NCBI RefSeq assembly: GCF_024758725.1 | Contig: NZ_CP096972.1 | Location: 354,001 to 418,000, forward strand | Source of the DNA: Sphingomonas sp. SUN039 | GTDB lineage: Bacteria > Pseudomonadota > Alphaproteobacteria > Sphingomonadales > Sphingomonadaceae | Length of the DNA stretch: 64,000 bases | Direction: 5' to 3' | Shown: in pieces, positions 8,482 to 18,114 of the stretch | Numbering within the stretch: position 1 is the stretch's first letter | How the letters are laid out: every line of letters begins with the position of its first letter | Notes under the pieces: model-generated | The model's input: the letters and a program-made list of their open reading frames with translations, nothing else | Database searches by the model: none | What the model was told of the DNA's origin: nothing | Program-made: the position numbers and the translations under genes

Positions 8482-8926
8482 GAATCTTGTCGTCCGACAA
8501 ATTGGTACATTACCGTCCTCGATCGTTCAGATCGAACACGAAGCGCTAGCGCAAGGCCATCACTTCGTCAGCCGTCTCATCGAAAACTGGCATCCAGAAC
8601 TGAACCAGTTTTCGCTCCCTGGCGAGATTTTTCTCGGGGCTTTCGAAAGTGATAGTCTGGTAGCTATTGGAGGGCTGAACCGTGATCCGTACGAGTCCTT
8701 GGCTAAACTGGGCCGCATCCGGCATTTCTATGTGCGTGCCAGCTTCCGAAGAATGTCCATAGGCTCGATGTTGCTCGGTCAGTTATTGGAATACGCCCGA
8801 CAAACTTTCGACAATGTAAGGCTGCGGACATTAACGGTTGAGGGTGCAGCCTTCTATGAAAGGAACGGGTTCGTTCCGATAATCGACGTCAACGCAACTC
8901 ACTTTTGGTATGGCTCCTACAGCTGA
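8471..8926 (+). CDS. GNAT-family N-acetyltransferase
   Basis: The 151-residue protein shows a GNAT layout: GEIFLGAFESDSLVAIGGL, IRHFYVRASFRRMSIGSMLLGQLLEYAR (the acetyl-CoA-binding helix region with R-x-x-S-I-G in place of Q-x-x-G-x-G), and AAFYERNGFVPI at the end. The substrate is unknown. GC content is clearly lower than that of the transporter it overlaps by 11 bases, suggesting separate acquisition. It is convergent with rsmD, overlapping it by 10 bases at the 3' ends. Confidence 0.85.
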   Translation: MSDKNLVVRQIGTLPSSIVQIEHEALAQGHHFVSRLIENWHPELNQFSLPGEIFLGAFESDSLVAIGGLNRDPYESLAKLGRIRHFYVRASFRRMSIGSMLLGQLLEYARQTFDNVRLRTLTVEGAAFYERNGFVPIIDVNATHFWYGSYS

Positions 8927-9465
8927 ACCGTCCGCAGCACTGTAATCATCGCTTTCCCGTACACCCGCTCGGTTTCGGCCTCGAACCCCTCAACCATCAC
9001 CGCTTCACCCTTCGCAGTTTCGACCGTCACGAGCGCGCCGGGGGCGAGCCATCCTAGCCGCAGGCAGCGTTCGAGCGCGACCACGCCTGCGCCGCTGCGA
9101 TAGGGCGGGTCGAGCATCACGAGGTCATAGGGCGCAGGCGCGGGGCCGAGGGCGGTCACCGATTGCGCGCGGACGTCGCATTGCGGGGCGGCGCCCAGTT
9201 TGGCGATGTTGGTGCGGAGCGCGTCGAGGGCGGTGCTGTCCTGTTCGACGAAGGTGCATGTGGCCGCACCGCGCGACAGCGCCTCAAGGCCGAGCGCGCC
9301 GCTCCCCGCGAACAGGTCGAGCACGCGCAGTCCTTCGAAGCTGCCGAGGCGGCTGACCAGCATCGAGAACAGCCCTTCGCGCGTGCGGTCGGCGGTTGGG
9401 CGGGTCTCGGTGCCCTTGGGCGCGATGAGCGGACGCCCGCGCCAGTTGCCGGAGATGATCCTCAT
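8917..9465 (-). CDS. rsmD: 16S rRNA (guanine-966 N2)-methyltransferase
   Basis: The 182-residue protein starts MRIISGNWRGRPL and has SAM motif I DLFAGSGALGLE (about residues 50-61) and catalytic DPPY at 119-122. Both are diagnostic of RsmD, which methylates G966 in the 30S subunit. It overlaps the upstream pseudouridine synthase gene by 4 bases; this rRNA/tRNA modification pairing is common in alphaproteobacteria. Confidence 0.94.
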   Translation of the reverse strand: MRIISGNWRGRPLIAPKGTETRPTADRTREGLFSMLVSRLGSFEGLRVLDLFAGSGALGLEALSRGAATCTFVEQDSTALDALRTNIAKLGAAPQCDVRAQSVTALGPAPAPYDLVMLDPPYRSGAGVVALERCLRLGWLAPGALVTVETAKGEAVMVEGFEAETERVYGKAMITVLRTVQL

Positions 9466-10529
9466 TTCTTGCGCGGACGGCTGTTGGGTTTGGGTTTTGC
9501 CTTGGCCCAGCTTGCTTTGGGTTTGGGGCGGGAGGCGCGCGCGTCCGGGGTGGCGTCACGGGGTGGCGCGGCGGCGGGGCGGGGGGGCTTTGGGGTTTTG
9601 GGCGGGTCGGGGCGGTACTGGGGCACCGGAGTCCCTTGCGGCGCAGACGCGCCGCGACCCTCTCCCCGCCGCGCTGCGCGCGTGTCGCCCTCTCCCGTAA
9701 AGGGAGAGGGAGAAGGCGTGCGTTTCGGCGTGATGCGCCATTGCTTCCTGAGCGCTCCGTCACCGGGTTCGCGGTGGACCGGCGCTGCGGGCATCTCGCC
9801 GAGCGATTTGAGGAACTCGACCAGCTCGTGCTGCTTGACCTCCTCGACCGCGCCCGGCGGCAAATCGCCGAGCGAAAACGGGCCGTATTGCGTGCGGATC
9901 AGGCGGTTCACCTCGACGCCCAAATGCTCGAGGATGCGGCGGACCTCGCGGTTCTTGCCCTCGCGGATGGTCATTTCGACCCAGGTATTGGTGCCGGTGC
10001 GCCGTTCGAGATTGGCGTCGATGGCGCCGTAACGGACGCCGTCGATGGTAATGCCGTGGATGAGTTCTTCCAGGCTGTCTTGCGTGATGCGGCCGTAAAC
10101 GCGGGCGCGGTAGCTGCGCGGCAAGCCCGTGGTCGGCAGTTCGAGGCGACGCTTGAGCGTACCGTCGGTGGTCATCAGCAACAGCCCCTCGGTATTCAGA
10201 TCGAGGCGACCGACGGGGACCGTTCTCGGCATGTCGGGCGGGAGTTTGTCATAGATCGTCGCCCGGCCCTTCATGTCGCGTTCGGCGGTCAGCAGGCCGG
10301 TGGGCTTGTGATAGCGGAACAGGCGGGTCGGCTCGGGCGCGGCAACCGGGTTGCCGTCGACCGTGATGCCCTTGAGGCTGGTGACGATGGTCGCGGGGGT
10401 TTCGAGCGGCACGCCGTCGATGGCGATGCGGCGATCCTCGATCATCCGCTCGATCTCGCGGCGGGACGCGATACCCGCGCGGGCGAGAAGTTTGGCGATG
10501 CGCTGAGAATCTTTGGGGCGTTCGGACAT
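9462..10529 (-). CDS. RsuA/RluB-family rRNA pseudouridine synthase with basic C-terminal tail
   Basis: The 355-residue protein has an S4 RNA-binding domain (about 8-60) and a catalytic domain with Asp110 in VGRLDLNTEG, typical of RluB/RsuA enzymes that isomerise uridine in rRNA. The core ends near residue 250; the last 100 residues are Pro/Arg/Lys/Ala-rich. Part of this tail (TPSPSPFTGEGDTRAARRGE) is the translation of a palindromic repeat also found in intergenic DNA at 46060-46080, so the tail has grown by repeat insertion. I cannot separate RluB from RsuA or RluE specificity by eye. Confidence 0.85.
   Translation of the reverse strand: MSERPKDSQRIAKLLARAGIASRREIERMIEDRRIAIDGVPLETPATIVTSLKGITVDGNPVAAPEPTRLFRYHKPTGLLTAERDMKGRATIYDKLPPDMPRTVPVGRLDLNTEGLLLMTTDGTLKRRLELPTTGLPRSYRARVYGRITQDSLEELIHGITIDGVRYGAIDANLERRTGTNTWVEMTIREGKNREVRRILEHLGVEVNRLIRTQYGPFSLGDLPPGAVEEVKQHELVEFLKSLGEMPAAPVHREPGDGALRKQWRITPKRTPSPSPFTGEGDTRAARRGEGRGASAPQGTPVPQYRPDPPKTPKPPRPAAAPPRDATPDARASRPKPKASWAKAKPKPNSRPRKK
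9664..9710. repeat. CCCTCTCCC-type palindromic repeat inside the pseudouridine synthase gene
   Basis: A 9-bp perfect hairpin (9688-9696 with 9702-9710, loop GTAAA) preceded by a CCCCGCCGCGCTGCGCGCG segment. The same block, CCGCCGCGCTGGCGCGCG followed by TGTCGCCCTCTCCC, recurs at about 46037-46068 outside genes. Here it is read through in frame. Confidence 0.75.
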
Positions 10530-11767
10530 TAAAGGCCGATACGCGACTCCACCTCGTCGTGAAAGGCGCGGATGCCGGTTTCGAGGGTGCCGAGCGTCAC
10601 TTGGGTAATCGCACCCGATGCCAGCCCCTGCTGGCCGAGTTCGGCGGCGCGGAAATCTTCCTGCGAGAACACCTGGCCGTCGAGCAAGTCCCAGCTGCGC
10701 TGCCAGTGGTCGCGCGCTTTATCCGTCGTCGGCGGTTCGGGGATCAGCATGAAATCCTCGACCAGCGTCCGCCCCTCGCCTTGCGGCATCAGGACCATCA
10801 GGTTGACATAGTCGGGGCTGAAAATGACGACGGCATTGGGGAACAATGTGTAAGTGAAGGTCACCGTGCGGCGCAGCGCGGGCAGATCGTCGAGGTCGCC
10901 CATCTCCGCCGCGCGCCCGACCGCCGAGCGGCGGTGCGGGCCGACGGTATCGCCCGAGGTTACGCCGTCCTTGAAGAAAGGGCCGATGCTGCCGCTGTGC
11001 AGGCGGAGGACGTGATAGCTTTCGAGGAACGCGTCGTGGATGAGTTTCCAGTTGGCGGCGACATCATGCGTACGGCGTGCGAACAGGTGGAGGTGGGGCA
11101 GGCCGAGTGCGGCGAAGTCATGGCCGAGAGTGAGGGCGTCGGCGAAGTCCTCCCCGGAACGGGGAGGTGGCGGCGAAGCCGACGGAGGGGGCTCAACACA
11201 CGAGCCGACATTCATGTGTCGAGCCCCCTCCACCGCTTCGCGGTCCCCCTCCCCGTTCCGGGGAGGATTGGGCAGCACCCAGATCAGCCCGCCCGCCTCG
11301 ACGCTGGGTAACTCGCGCAACCCGAACTCACCCTTGTCCAGTCCCGGAAAGGTCTCGGGCCGCGGCATTGCCTTGAGGCTGCCGTCGAGGCGGTAGGTCC
11401 AGGCGTGATAGGGACAAACCAGCAGCTTCGCGCACACCGGCTCCGCGCCCTCGACAAGCCGCGTCCCGCGATGCTGGCACACGTTCAGGAAGACATGCGC
11501 GATGCCGTCCGCGTCGCGGGTCAGCAGCAGGGGTCGCCCGAAACCGTCATGCGGTACCGCACTGCCGGGGGCGAGCAGGGCGGACGGCGCAATCACCTGT
11601 GGCAGCGCATCGAACAGCGCCGCGCGTTCGGCGGCATAGCGGTCGGGGCTGATATAGGCGCTGGCCACGACATGGGTGATCCGGCCCGGCGCGCGCACCG
11701 TGCCGTTGGCGATCTCCTGCGCGAGGGTGCGTTGCCCGAGGGTAAGCGCGTTCAAGTCTCTCTCCAT
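10529..11767 (-). CDS. Rieske-type aromatic ring-hydroxylating oxygenase, alpha subunit
   Basis: From the ATG at 11767 the protein has 412 residues. A Rieske [2Fe-2S] site is visible as Cys97-x-His99 and Cys118-x-x-His121 (CQHRGTRL and CPYHAW). The C-terminal half is the SRPBCC catalytic domain with a mononuclear iron site region [18 protein letters not shown]. Such proteins hydroxylate aromatic or quaternary-amine substrates with a separate reductase, not seen here. An upstream in-frame start (11833) is unlikely because its first residues are not family-like. Residues of about 167-207 are an exact 120-bp palindromic repeat read in frame, between the Rieske and catalytic domains. Confidence 0.88.
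   Translation of the reverse strand: MERDLNALTLGQRTLAQEIANGTVRAPGRITHVVASAYISPDRYAAERAALFDALPQVIAPSALLAPGSAVPHDGFGRPLLLTRDADGIAHVFLNVCQHRGTRLVEGAEPVCAKLLVCPYHAWTYRLDGSLKAMPRPETFPGLDKGEFGLRELPSVEAGGLIWVLPNPPRNGEGDREAVEGARHMNVGSCVEPPPSASPPPPRSGEDFADALTLGHDFAALGLPHLHLFARRTHDVAANWKLIHDAFLESYHVLRLHSGSIGPFFKDGVTSGDTVGPHRRSAVGRAAEMGDLDDLPALRRTVTFTYTLFPNAVVIFSPDYVNLMVLMPQGEGRTLVEDFMLIPEPPTTDKARDHWQRSWDLLDGQVFSQEDFRAAELGQQGLASGAITQVTLGTLETGIRAFHDEVESRIGL
11148..11267. repeat. 120-bp inverted-repeat element inside the Rieske oxygenase gene
   Basis: The outer arms are TCCTCCCCGGAACGGGGAGG on the left and CCTCCCCGTTCCGGGGAGGA on the right. Inside them GGAGGGGGCTC pairs with GAGCCCCCTCC around a short centre. 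A diverged copy of the same architecture lies at 59644-59765. The 120-bp length preserves the reading frame. Confidence 0.85.
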
Positions 11768-11857
11768 CGGGGTCGATCTTGTCGAAGCCCCGTTCTTGCG
11801 TAGAAGGCTAGGCCAAGGGCGTTCCGCCGACAAGCGCGGGGCAAAGGAAGGGCGCGC

Positions 11858-13189
11858 ATGACCGACACCACAATTGACACCGGCACGCGCAGCATCGGCG
11901 ATGCGATCAAGCCCTATGTCGAACCCGCGCCGCTGGCCGCGTTCTTCCTCGGCATATCGTCGGGCTTTCCCTATGCGATGATCGCGGCGACGCTGACAAC
12001 GCGGCTGGCGCAGGACGGCATCGACAAGAAGACGGTGACCGCTTTCACGCTCGCGTTCCTCGTCTATAATTTCAAATGGCTATGGGCCTGGATCGTCGAC
12101 GGGGTGCGGCTGCCGGTGATCGGCGCGCTGGGGCAGCGCGTGTCATGGCTGATCGTGGCGGGGCTGCTCGTGGTCGCCGCGGTCGCCAACCTCGCTTTTG
12201 CCGATCCCAAGGCCGACATCATCTGGACCGCCTATGCGGCCATTCTCGTGGGGGCTGCGGGGGCGACCTTCGACATCGTCATCGACGCCTATCGCATCGA
12301 AATTCTCGAGCCGCATCAGCTCGGCGCGGGCGCAGGCATGTCGCAATATGGATGGCGGATCGGGTCGGCGGGCGCGGCGGCGGTCGCGCTGGTCGTGGCG
12401 GCGCGTTACGGCTGGACGGCGGGCTACCTCGCCTGCGCCGCCTTTGCGCTGCCCGCCGTTCTCGTCGGGCTGGTCATGGGCGAGCCCAAGCGCCGGGTGG
12501 TCGAGATCAAGCGGCGCGGCGTCGGCGAAGTGTTCGAATCGATCTGGAAGCCGTTTGCCGAGTTCTTCATGCGGCGCGGTGCGATCCTGGTTCTTGCGTT
12601 CCTGCTCGTGCACAAAATCGGTGACACGCTGGCGAACCTGACGTTCCGCTTGTTGTTCGACGACCTGAAATTCAGCAACGACGAGATCGCCTTTTATGAT
12701 GTTGCGGTCGGGTTCTGGGCCTATCTCATCGGCATTTTCATCGGTGGCGTGGTTTACGCCAAGCTCGGCCTCAAGCGTTCGGTGATGCTGGCGCTCATCC
12801 TGATGGCGGTCAGCAATCTGTCGTTCGCCGGGCTTGCCGCAGCGGGACATTCGAATATCGGCATGGCGGCGGCAATCGGGTTCGAAAATATTGCGAGCGG
12901 CTATGGCGGTGTGGTCCTCGTCGCCTATTTCTCCGCGCTCTGCGACCTGCGGTTTACGGCGGCGCAATATGCCCTGATTTCGGCCGCGACGAGCATCCTC
13001 GGGCGGCTGTTGACGGGGACGACGGCGGGCGGGCTGATCGAGGGCATCGGCTACGTCAACTTCTATCTGTTGACGACCGTCGCCGCACTGCCGGGCGTGC
13101 TGATCTATTGGTGGATGATGCGTACCGGCGTGGTCGATGAAGCGATGGGGACGGCAGGGGCGGTATCGGCGGAAAGCTCCGCGACCTAG
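11858..13189 (+). CDS. AmpG-like muropeptide MFS permease
   Basis: The 443-residue protein has about 12 membrane segments. The N-terminal [19 protein letters not shown] and [13 protein letters not shown] pieces match the AmpG pattern (SGLPL and FKFLWAP), and [16 protein letters not shown] in the middle is also characteristic. AmpG imports anhydromuropeptides across the inner membrane for wall recycling. The N-terminal 20 residues are an extra cytoplasmic tail. Divergent from the oxygenase gene with about 90 bases between starts. Paralogues with other substrates exist, so transport of muropeptides is inferred. Confidence 0.8.
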   Translation: MTDTTIDTGTRSIGDAIKPYVEPAPLAAFFLGISSGFPYAMIAATLTTRLAQDGIDKKTVTAFTLAFLVYNFKWLWAWIVDGVRLPVIGALGQRVSWLIVAGLLVVAAVANLAFADPKADIIWTAYAAILVGAAGATFDIVIDAYRIEILEPHQLGAGAGMSQYGWRIGSAGAAAVALVVAARYGWTAGYLACAAFALPAVLVGLVMGEPKRRVVEIKRRGVGEVFESIWKPFAEFFMRRGAILVLAFLLVHKIGDTLANLTFRLLFDDLKFSNDEIAFYDVAVGFWAYLIGIFIGGVVYAKLGLKRSVMLALILMAVSNLSFAGLAAAGHSNIGMAAAIGFENIASGYGGVVLVAYFSALCDLRFTAAQYALISAATSILGRLLTGTTAGGLIEGIGYVNFYLLTTVAALPGVLIYWWMMRTGVVDEAMGTAGAVSAESSAT

Positions 13190-13614
13190 AGGCTGATCGG
13201 CCTGCCCAAATCACTTAGCGCGTCGCCCAGTGCCTGCGCCACCGACAGCGTGGGGGACAGGTCGAGCGTACCGGTGATGCTGGCGAGGGCGGCGCGGGAG
13301 ACTTCGGGGTGGGCGGTGCCGCGCTCGATAGCGAGCAGGATCGCCGCCTCGCCCTCGGTCATGCGCGGGCAGCAGCATGGCGCGATACTGATCGGTTGCC
13401 GCGACACGCGCGAGATTTCCTGCATTAGGACACGCAGAAACATTAGCGGACGGCGATAGCCCATGCCGAAACTGCCGAGCAGCAAATTGGCAGCGGAGGC
13501 ATCATCGATACCGCCCGCCGCAATCCGGCGCAGCGCGATCAACACCGTCCGCGCGGTCTTCTGGTCCGGCGCGGCGTGCGGGATGAGCAGGGCAAGCGGG
13601 GCTGAATCGGGCAT
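13186..13614 (-). CDS. DUF6628-like hypothetical protein
   Basis: The 142-residue protein starts MPDSAPLALLIPHAAP and has a Cys cluster PCCCPRMTEGEAAIL near residue 90. I recall this layout (helical, CCCP followed by a T-x-D/E-G-E helix) from an uncharacterised sphingomonad family labelled DUF6628. No function is known to me. I chose the ATG at 13614 because the region upstream has no family-like sequence. It is convergent with the AmpG-like gene, overlapping by 4 bases. Confidence 0.7.
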   Translation of the reverse strand: MPDSAPLALLIPHAAPDQKTARTVLIALRRIAAGGIDDASAANLLLGSFGMGYRRPLMFLRVLMQEISRVSRQPISIAPCCCPRMTEGEAAILLAIERGTAHPEVSRAALASITGTLDLSPTLSVAQALGDALSDLGRPISL

Positions 13615-13706
13615 GTGGGCGTCCTCCGGCGGCAGTCGGCACAGAGTAAACGCTAATGCGAGGCGTTCGCACGTAAAATTCTTGAGGGGTATGGGAGGCG
13701 GTTGTT

Positions 13707-14918
13707 TCAGTCCGGCAGAGTGCCGTTGAGGCGCAGGACTTCGCCGCATAGGTAGAGCGAGCCGACGATCAGCGTGGTCCCGGCGCGCGACGACAAGGCG
13801 TCCTCCAGCGACATCGCCGCCCGCCCGCCCCATCGCGCCGCCAGCGCAACGGGATCATGGCTTTCGTGGTCGGGCACCGCGACGAAGGTGAGGCTCAGCG
13901 CATGCGGGGCGAGTGCGGCCACAATCGCGTCGGCGTCCTTGTTGGCGAGGATGCCGAGGATAAGGTGCATCGGCTGTGCGGCGAGTTCGTGTGCGAGGAC
14001 GTCGGCGGCGGCCGGGTTGTGCGCGCCGTCGATCCAGAGCGGGCCGTGTTGGGTGAGCGGACCCTCGGGGAGGCGCTGGAAGCGCGCGGGCCATGTCGCC
14101 GCGCTGATACCGGTGCGAATCGCAGTTTCGGGGATGCCCTGTGCAATCAGCATCTGCGCGGCGAGATTGGCGTTGCGGATTTGATGCGCGCCTGCGAGGC
14201 CGGGGGTGAGGGCGAGGTCGATTTGCCAGTCGCGCGCTTCGAGGAGAAGGGGCGCGCCTGCCTGCGCTGCGACGGGTTCGATCTGCGCGAGTGCGTCGGG
14301 CTCCTGCGCGAGGCAAACCAGCGGCACCCCTTGTTTCGCGATTCCCGCCTTTTCCCCTGCAATTTCGGCCAGCGTATCACCAAGAAACGCCTGATGGTCG
14401 ATGCCGACCTGCGCGATGCCGCACACGACCGGTGTTACAACATTGGTCGCGTCGAGCCGCCCGCCGAGGCCGACTTCGATCACACAGGCGTCGGCCGGGG
14501 TGCGGCTGAAGGCGAGGAAGGCGGCAGCGGTGGTTGCTTCGAAAAAGCTGGGGCCGATGTCGTGTGCCTCGGCGAGATCGAGGACTTCGGCGAGCAGCGG
14601 GGCTAGCGCTTCGTCGCCGATCAGCTTGCCCGCGACGCGGATACGCTCGTTGAAGCGGACGAGGTGCGGGCTGGTGTAGACGTGCACGGTCTTTCCTGCT
14701 GCTTCGAGTGCGGCGCGCAGGAAGGCGCAGGTTGAGCCTTTGCCGTTGGTGCCCGCGACGTGGAACACCGGAGGCAGGCGGCGGTGCGGGTTGCCGAGCA
14801 GGTCGAGCAATGCGGTGATGCGTTCGAGCCCGAGGATATCGCGGCCGGGGGATAGCTGGGCGAAGCGATCGAGCTGGGTCTGGACGGCCGGATCGTCCGA
14901 CCGGGCATGGTCGGCCAC
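13707..14918 (-). CDS. folC: Bifunctional dihydrofolate / folylpolyglutamate synthase
   Basis: The 403-residue Mur-ligase-type enzyme adds glutamate to dihydropteroate and to folates in the cytoplasm. The ATP-binding loop HVAGTNGKGSTCAF (about residues 51-64), the SPHL element and the later DGAHNP motif of the Mur ligase fold are all present. It follows accD with the stop and start sharing one base; accD-folC is a very common pairing in proteobacteria. Confidence 0.95.
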   Translation of the reverse strand: MADHARSDDPAVQTQLDRFAQLSPGRDILGLERITALLDLLGNPHRRLPPVFHVAGTNGKGSTCAFLRAALEAAGKTVHVYTSPHLVRFNERIRVAGKLIGDEALAPLLAEVLDLAEAHDIGPSFFEATTAAAFLAFSRTPADACVIEVGLGGRLDATNVVTPVVCGIAQVGIDHQAFLGDTLAEIAGEKAGIAKQGVPLVCLAQEPDALAQIEPVAAQAGAPLLLEARDWQIDLALTPGLAGAHQIRNANLAAQMLIAQGIPETAIRTGISAATWPARFQRLPEGPLTQHGPLWIDGAHNPAAADVLAHELAAQPMHLILGILANKDADAIVAALAPHALSLTFVAVPDHESHDPVALAARWGGRAAMSLEDALSSRAGTTLIVGSLYLCGEVLRLNGTLPD

Positions 14919-15769
14919 TAGGCCGCGACCTTGCCCGCCATCAGATACCCGACCACGCGCGACAGCGTTTCTTTCAACTCGGCACGCGGCGTGACCATGT
15001 CGAGCATCCCGTGTTCGAGTAGATATTCCGCGCGCTGGAACCCTTCGGGCAGTTTCTCGCGGATCGTGCTTTCGATCACGCGCTGGCCCGCAAAGCCGAT
15101 GAGTGCACCGGGTTCGGCAATCTGGATGTCGCCAAGCATCGCATAGCTGGCGGTGACGCCGCCGGTGGTCGGGTCGGTCAGCACGACGATATAGGGCAGA
15201 CCCGCGTCGTGAAGCATCGAGATGGCGACGGTGGTCTTGGGCATTTGCATGAGCGAGAGGATGCCTTCCTGCATCCGCGCGCCGCCCGCCGCCGTGAAGA
15301 TGATATAGGGCGCGCGGGCGGAAATCGCCGCTTCGACCCCGGCGACGAACGCGGCCCCGACGCCCAACCCCATCGATCCGCCCATAAAGGCGAAGTCCTG
15401 CACGCCGACAATCGCGCGCTGCCCCTCGATATTGCCGCGCGCGGTGACGAGCGCGTCATACTCGCCGGTCGCGGCGCGCGCGGCCTTGATCCGGTCGGGA
15501 TATTTCTTCGAATCACGGAATTTCAGCGGGTCTTCGGCGACCTTGGGCGCGGGCAGCAGGCTGTAGCCCGCTTCGAAAATCTGGTCGAAGCGCGCCTGCG
15601 GCCCGATGCGGCCATGGTGGCCGCAGCTGGGGCAGACCGACAGGTTTTCGAGATATTCGCGGGTGAACACCATCTGCGAACACCCCGGGCATTTGATCCA
15701 CAGATTGTCGGGCGTCTCGCGCTTGGCGATGAACGGGATGCGGTTACGGACGCGGTCGAGCCAACTCAT
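14918..15769 (-). CDS. accD: Acetyl-CoA carboxylase carboxyltransferase subunit beta
   Basis: The 283-residue protein has the N-terminal zinc ribbon CPGC then CPSC (about residues 26-49) and the crotonase-like carboxyltransferase core with GGARMQEG and [14 protein letters not shown]. With AccA it transfers carboxyl from biotin to acetyl-CoA, making malonyl-CoA for fatty acids. It overlaps trpA by 4 bases and is followed directly by folC, giving the trp-accD-folC operon typical of this group. Confidence 0.96.
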   Translation of the reverse strand: MSWLDRVRNRIPFIAKRETPDNLWIKCPGCSQMVFTREYLENLSVCPSCGHHGRIGPQARFDQIFEAGYSLLPAPKVAEDPLKFRDSKKYPDRIKAARAATGEYDALVTARGNIEGQRAIVGVQDFAFMGGSMGLGVGAAFVAGVEAAISARAPYIIFTAAGGARMQEGILSLMQMPKTTVAISMLHDAGLPYIVVLTDPTTGGVTASYAMLGDIQIAEPGALIGFAGQRVIESTIREKLPEGFQRAEYLLEHGMLDMVTPRAELKETLSRVVGYLMAGKVAA

Positions 15770-16545
15770 GCGATTGCCTTAGCGTGGACGGCGTCGGCAA
15801 GCGAGCGGACATAGGCCTCGACATGCGGGGCGGCATCGGCACCGTATTGGCCGGCGATTTCGACAATGGCCGAGCCGACGACGACGCCATCGGCGACCTT
15901 CGCGATCGCTGCGGCCTGTTCGGGGGTCCGCACCCCGAAGCCGACGGCGACGGGCAGGTCGGTCGCGGCCTTGAGCTTCGCGACCGCGCTTTCGATGCTG
16001 GTCTGCGCGGCCACTTGCAGGCCCGTGATCCCCGCGACCGAGACATAATAGAGGAAGCCGCTCGCGCCCTCGAGCACGGCGGGCAGGCGGGCGGCGTCGG
16101 TGGTGGGGGTGGCGAGGCGGATCGGGGCGACACCGGCGGCGCGCAGCGGGGCGGCGAGTTCGTCCTCTTCGGGCGGCAGGTCGACGCAGATGACGCCGTC
16201 GACGCCTGCTTCGGCACACTGGCCCGCGAACCATTCGGGCGTGCGGCGGACCATCGGGTTGGCATAGCCCATCAGGACGAGCGGCACGTCCGGGTGCCGA
16301 GCGCGAAAGTCGCGAGCGAGCACGAAGATGTCGGCGGTGGTCGTGCCGCGCGCGAGGCTGCGGAGGTTTGCGGCCTGGATCGCGGGGCCGTCGGCCATCG
16401 GGTCGGTGAATGGCATGCCGAGCTCAATCACATCCGCGCCGCCCGCGACGAGCGCGTCGAGGATTTCGACGGTCGGGCCGTCGCCTGCGGTGACGAACGT
16501 GACCAGCGCGGGGCCGTTGGAGAAGGCGGTGGCGAGGCGGGTCAT
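15766..16545 (-). CDS. trpA: Tryptophan synthase alpha chain
   Basis: From the ATG at 16545 the protein starts [21 protein letters not shown] and has 259 residues. The catalytic Glu lies in [16 protein letters not shown] and Asp in [11 protein letters not shown], followed by [12 protein letters not shown]. It cleaves indole-glycerol phosphate and passes indole to TrpB. Its ATG overlaps the stop of a small membrane-protein gene (ATGA), which in turn overlaps trpB, so all three are translationally coupled. Confidence 0.95.
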   Translation of the reverse strand: MTRLATAFSNGPALVTFVTAGDGPTVEILDALVAGGADVIELGMPFTDPMADGPAIQAANLRSLARGTTTADIFVLARDFRARHPDVPLVLMGYANPMVRRTPEWFAGQCAEAGVDGVICVDLPPEEDELAAPLRAAGVAPIRLATPTTDAARLPAVLEGASGFLYYVSVAGITGLQVAAQTSIESAVAKLKAATDLPVAVGFGVRTPEQAAAIAKVADGVVVGSAIVEIAGQYGADAAPHVEAYVRSLADAVHAKAIA

Positions 16546-16793
16546 TTGAACGGTTTCCACCAAATTCGAAGCGTCAGAACGAGATTTGCCAAGATCAAAA
16601 TGATCGCAGGGGCTCCCAACTCCCAACGTGTTCTGGGCAGCGCGGGCAAGACTGGCATGTTGACGCGACTGTCCATCAACCATGCATTGTGACGAGCCAT
16701 ATCTAAGGCGGTCGCGCGACTAAAAGTGAGGGCCAACGAAACGCCCCCGATAAGGCAAATCGCGGCGGTTAACCCACGCCAATCGCGTGTCAC
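16542..16793 (-). CDS. Small two-helix membrane protein between trpB and trpA
   Basis: The 83-residue frame opens with GTG at 16793, overlapping the trpB stop as GTGA, and its stop overlaps the trpA start as ATGA. It has a hydrophobic segment at about residues 7-23 ([17 protein letters not shown]) and another at about 62-76 ([14 protein letters not shown]), ending in basic IWWKPFK. GC content is lower than in trpA or trpB. I do not recognise the family. The exact overlaps on both sides argue that it is translated; the function is unknown. Confidence 0.6.
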   Translation of the reverse strand: MTRDWRGLTAAICLIGGVSLALTFSRATALDMARHNAWLMDSRVNMPVLPALPRTRWELGAPAIILILANLVLTLRIWWKPFK

Positions 16794-17998
16794 AACTTCA
16801 CCCCCAGCGCATCCGCAACCGTGAAGATGTCCTTGTCCCCCCGCCCGCACAAATTGACGACGATGATCTTGTCCTTCGCCATTGTCGGTGCGCGTTTGAT
16901 GACCGCGGCGATGGCGTGGCTGGGTTCGAGCGCGGGGATGATACCCTCCAGACGACAGAGCGTCTTGAACGCCTCCAGCGCCTCGACATCGGTGATGCTG
17001 TCATATTCGACGCGGCCGATCTCTTTCAGCCAGCTGTGCTCGGGGCCGATGCCGGGATAGTCGAGGCCCGCGCTGATCGAATGCGCTTCGGTGATCTGGC
17101 CGTCGTCGTTCTGCAACAGGAAGGTCTTGTTGCCGTGAAGGATGCCCGGGGAGCCGCCCGCGAGCGACGCGGCATGCTCCTTGTCGAGCCCGTGACCCGC
17201 CGCCTCGATGCCGAGCATCGCCACGTCGCTATCGTCGAGGAAGGGGTGGAACAGGCCGATCGCGTTCGATCCGCCGCCGATGGCTGCGACCAGCAGGTCG
17301 GGCAGGCGGCTTTCGCGCTTGAGGATTTGCTCGCGCGCTTCCTTGCCGATCACGCTCTGGAAATCACGGACAAGCTCGGGATAGGGGTGCGGCCCGGCGG
17401 CAGTGCCGATGATGTAGAAGGTGTCGTGGACGTTCGCGACCCAGTGCCGCAGCGCCTCGTTCATCGCGTCCTTCAGCGTCGCCGAGCCGCTGGTGACGGG
17501 CACGATCTCCGCGCCGAGCAGCTTCATCCGGAACACGTTCGGCGATTGCCGCTCGACGTCGCGCGCACCCATGAAGATCGTGCAGGGCAGGCCGAATCTG
17601 GCAGCAACCGTGGCGGTCGCGACGCCGTGCTGGCCTGCGCCGGTCTCGGCAATGATCTTCGTCTTGCCCATCCGCATCGCGAGCAGGATCTGGCCGATGC
17701 AATTGTTGATCTTGTGCGCGCCGGTGTGGTTCAGCTCGTCGCGCTTGAAGTAGATTTTCGCGCCGCCGAGTTCTTCGGTGAGGCGCTCGGCGAAATAGAG
17801 CGGGCTGGGGCGGCCGACATAATGTTCGAGCAGGTCGTCGAACTGCGCGGCGAACGCGGGGTCGGCCTTCGATGCGTTATACGCCGCCTCGAGGTCGAGA
17901 ATCAGCGGCATCAGCGTTTCGGCGACATAGCGCCCGCCGAACTGGCCGAAATGGCCGCGTTCGTCAGGTTGCGCGCGCAAGGTGTTGGCGATTGTCAT
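16790..17998 (-). CDS. trpB: Tryptophan synthase beta chain
   Basis: The 402-residue PLP enzyme makes tryptophan from indole and serine. The PLP lysine lies in GAHKINN (about residue 92), and the phosphate-binding glycine run is [27 protein letters not shown]-like sequence marks the N-terminus. It is preceded by a palindromic repeat (18013-18106) that separates it from trpF, so trpF and trpB may not be a simple continuous operon. Confidence 0.96.
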   Translation of the reverse strand: MTIANTLRAQPDERGHFGQFGGRYVAETLMPLILDLEAAYNASKADPAFAAQFDDLLEHYVGRPSPLYFAERLTEELGGAKIYFKRDELNHTGAHKINNCIGQILLAMRMGKTKIIAETGAGQHGVATATVAARFGLPCTIFMGARDVERQSPNVFRMKLLGAEIVPVTSGSATLKDAMNEALRHWVANVHDTFYIIGTAAGPHPYPELVRDFQSVIGKEAREQILKRESRLPDLLVAAIGGGSNAIGLFHPFLDDSDVAMLGIEAAGHGLDKEHAASLAGGSPGILHGNKTFLLQNDDGQITEAHSISAGLDYPGIGPEHSWLKEIGRVEYDSITDVEALEAFKTLCRLEGIIPALEPSHAIAAVIKRAPTMAKDKIIVVNLCGRGDKDIFTVADALGVKL

Positions 17999-18012
17999 TA
18001 TATTTTCTTCTC

Positions 18013-18106
18013 CGAGCGCCAGCGAGGAGCCCGTTCGAGCGTTAGCGAGAACCGCCGAGCAGCGCTGACCTCGCTGTCGCTCGGTCGGGCTTCTCGCTGG
18101 CGCTCG
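18013..18106. repeat. CGAGCG-nn-AGCGAG palindromic repeat between trpF and trpB
   Basis: Outer arms at 18013-18033 and 18086-18106 are 21-bp inverted copies with one mismatch (CGAGCGCCAGCGAG core). A nested pair (CGAGCGTTAGCGAG and CTCGCTGTCGCTCG) lies inside. Relatives are at 44658-44737 and 52491-52570. Confidence 0.8.
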
Positions 18107-18114
18107 AAGAGGAG

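Noticed and set aside
10529-11833. The longer start (11833) for the Rieske oxygenase
   Set aside because: The extra 22 residues have no family-like sequence and part of their DNA (GGGGCTTCGACAAG, about 11783-11796) resembles a palindrome arm, so the ATG at 11767 is preferred.
17999-18114. A trp attenuator before trpB
   Set aside because: The hairpins belong to a repeat family also found at 44658 and 52491, and no leader peptide with tandem Trp codons is present.
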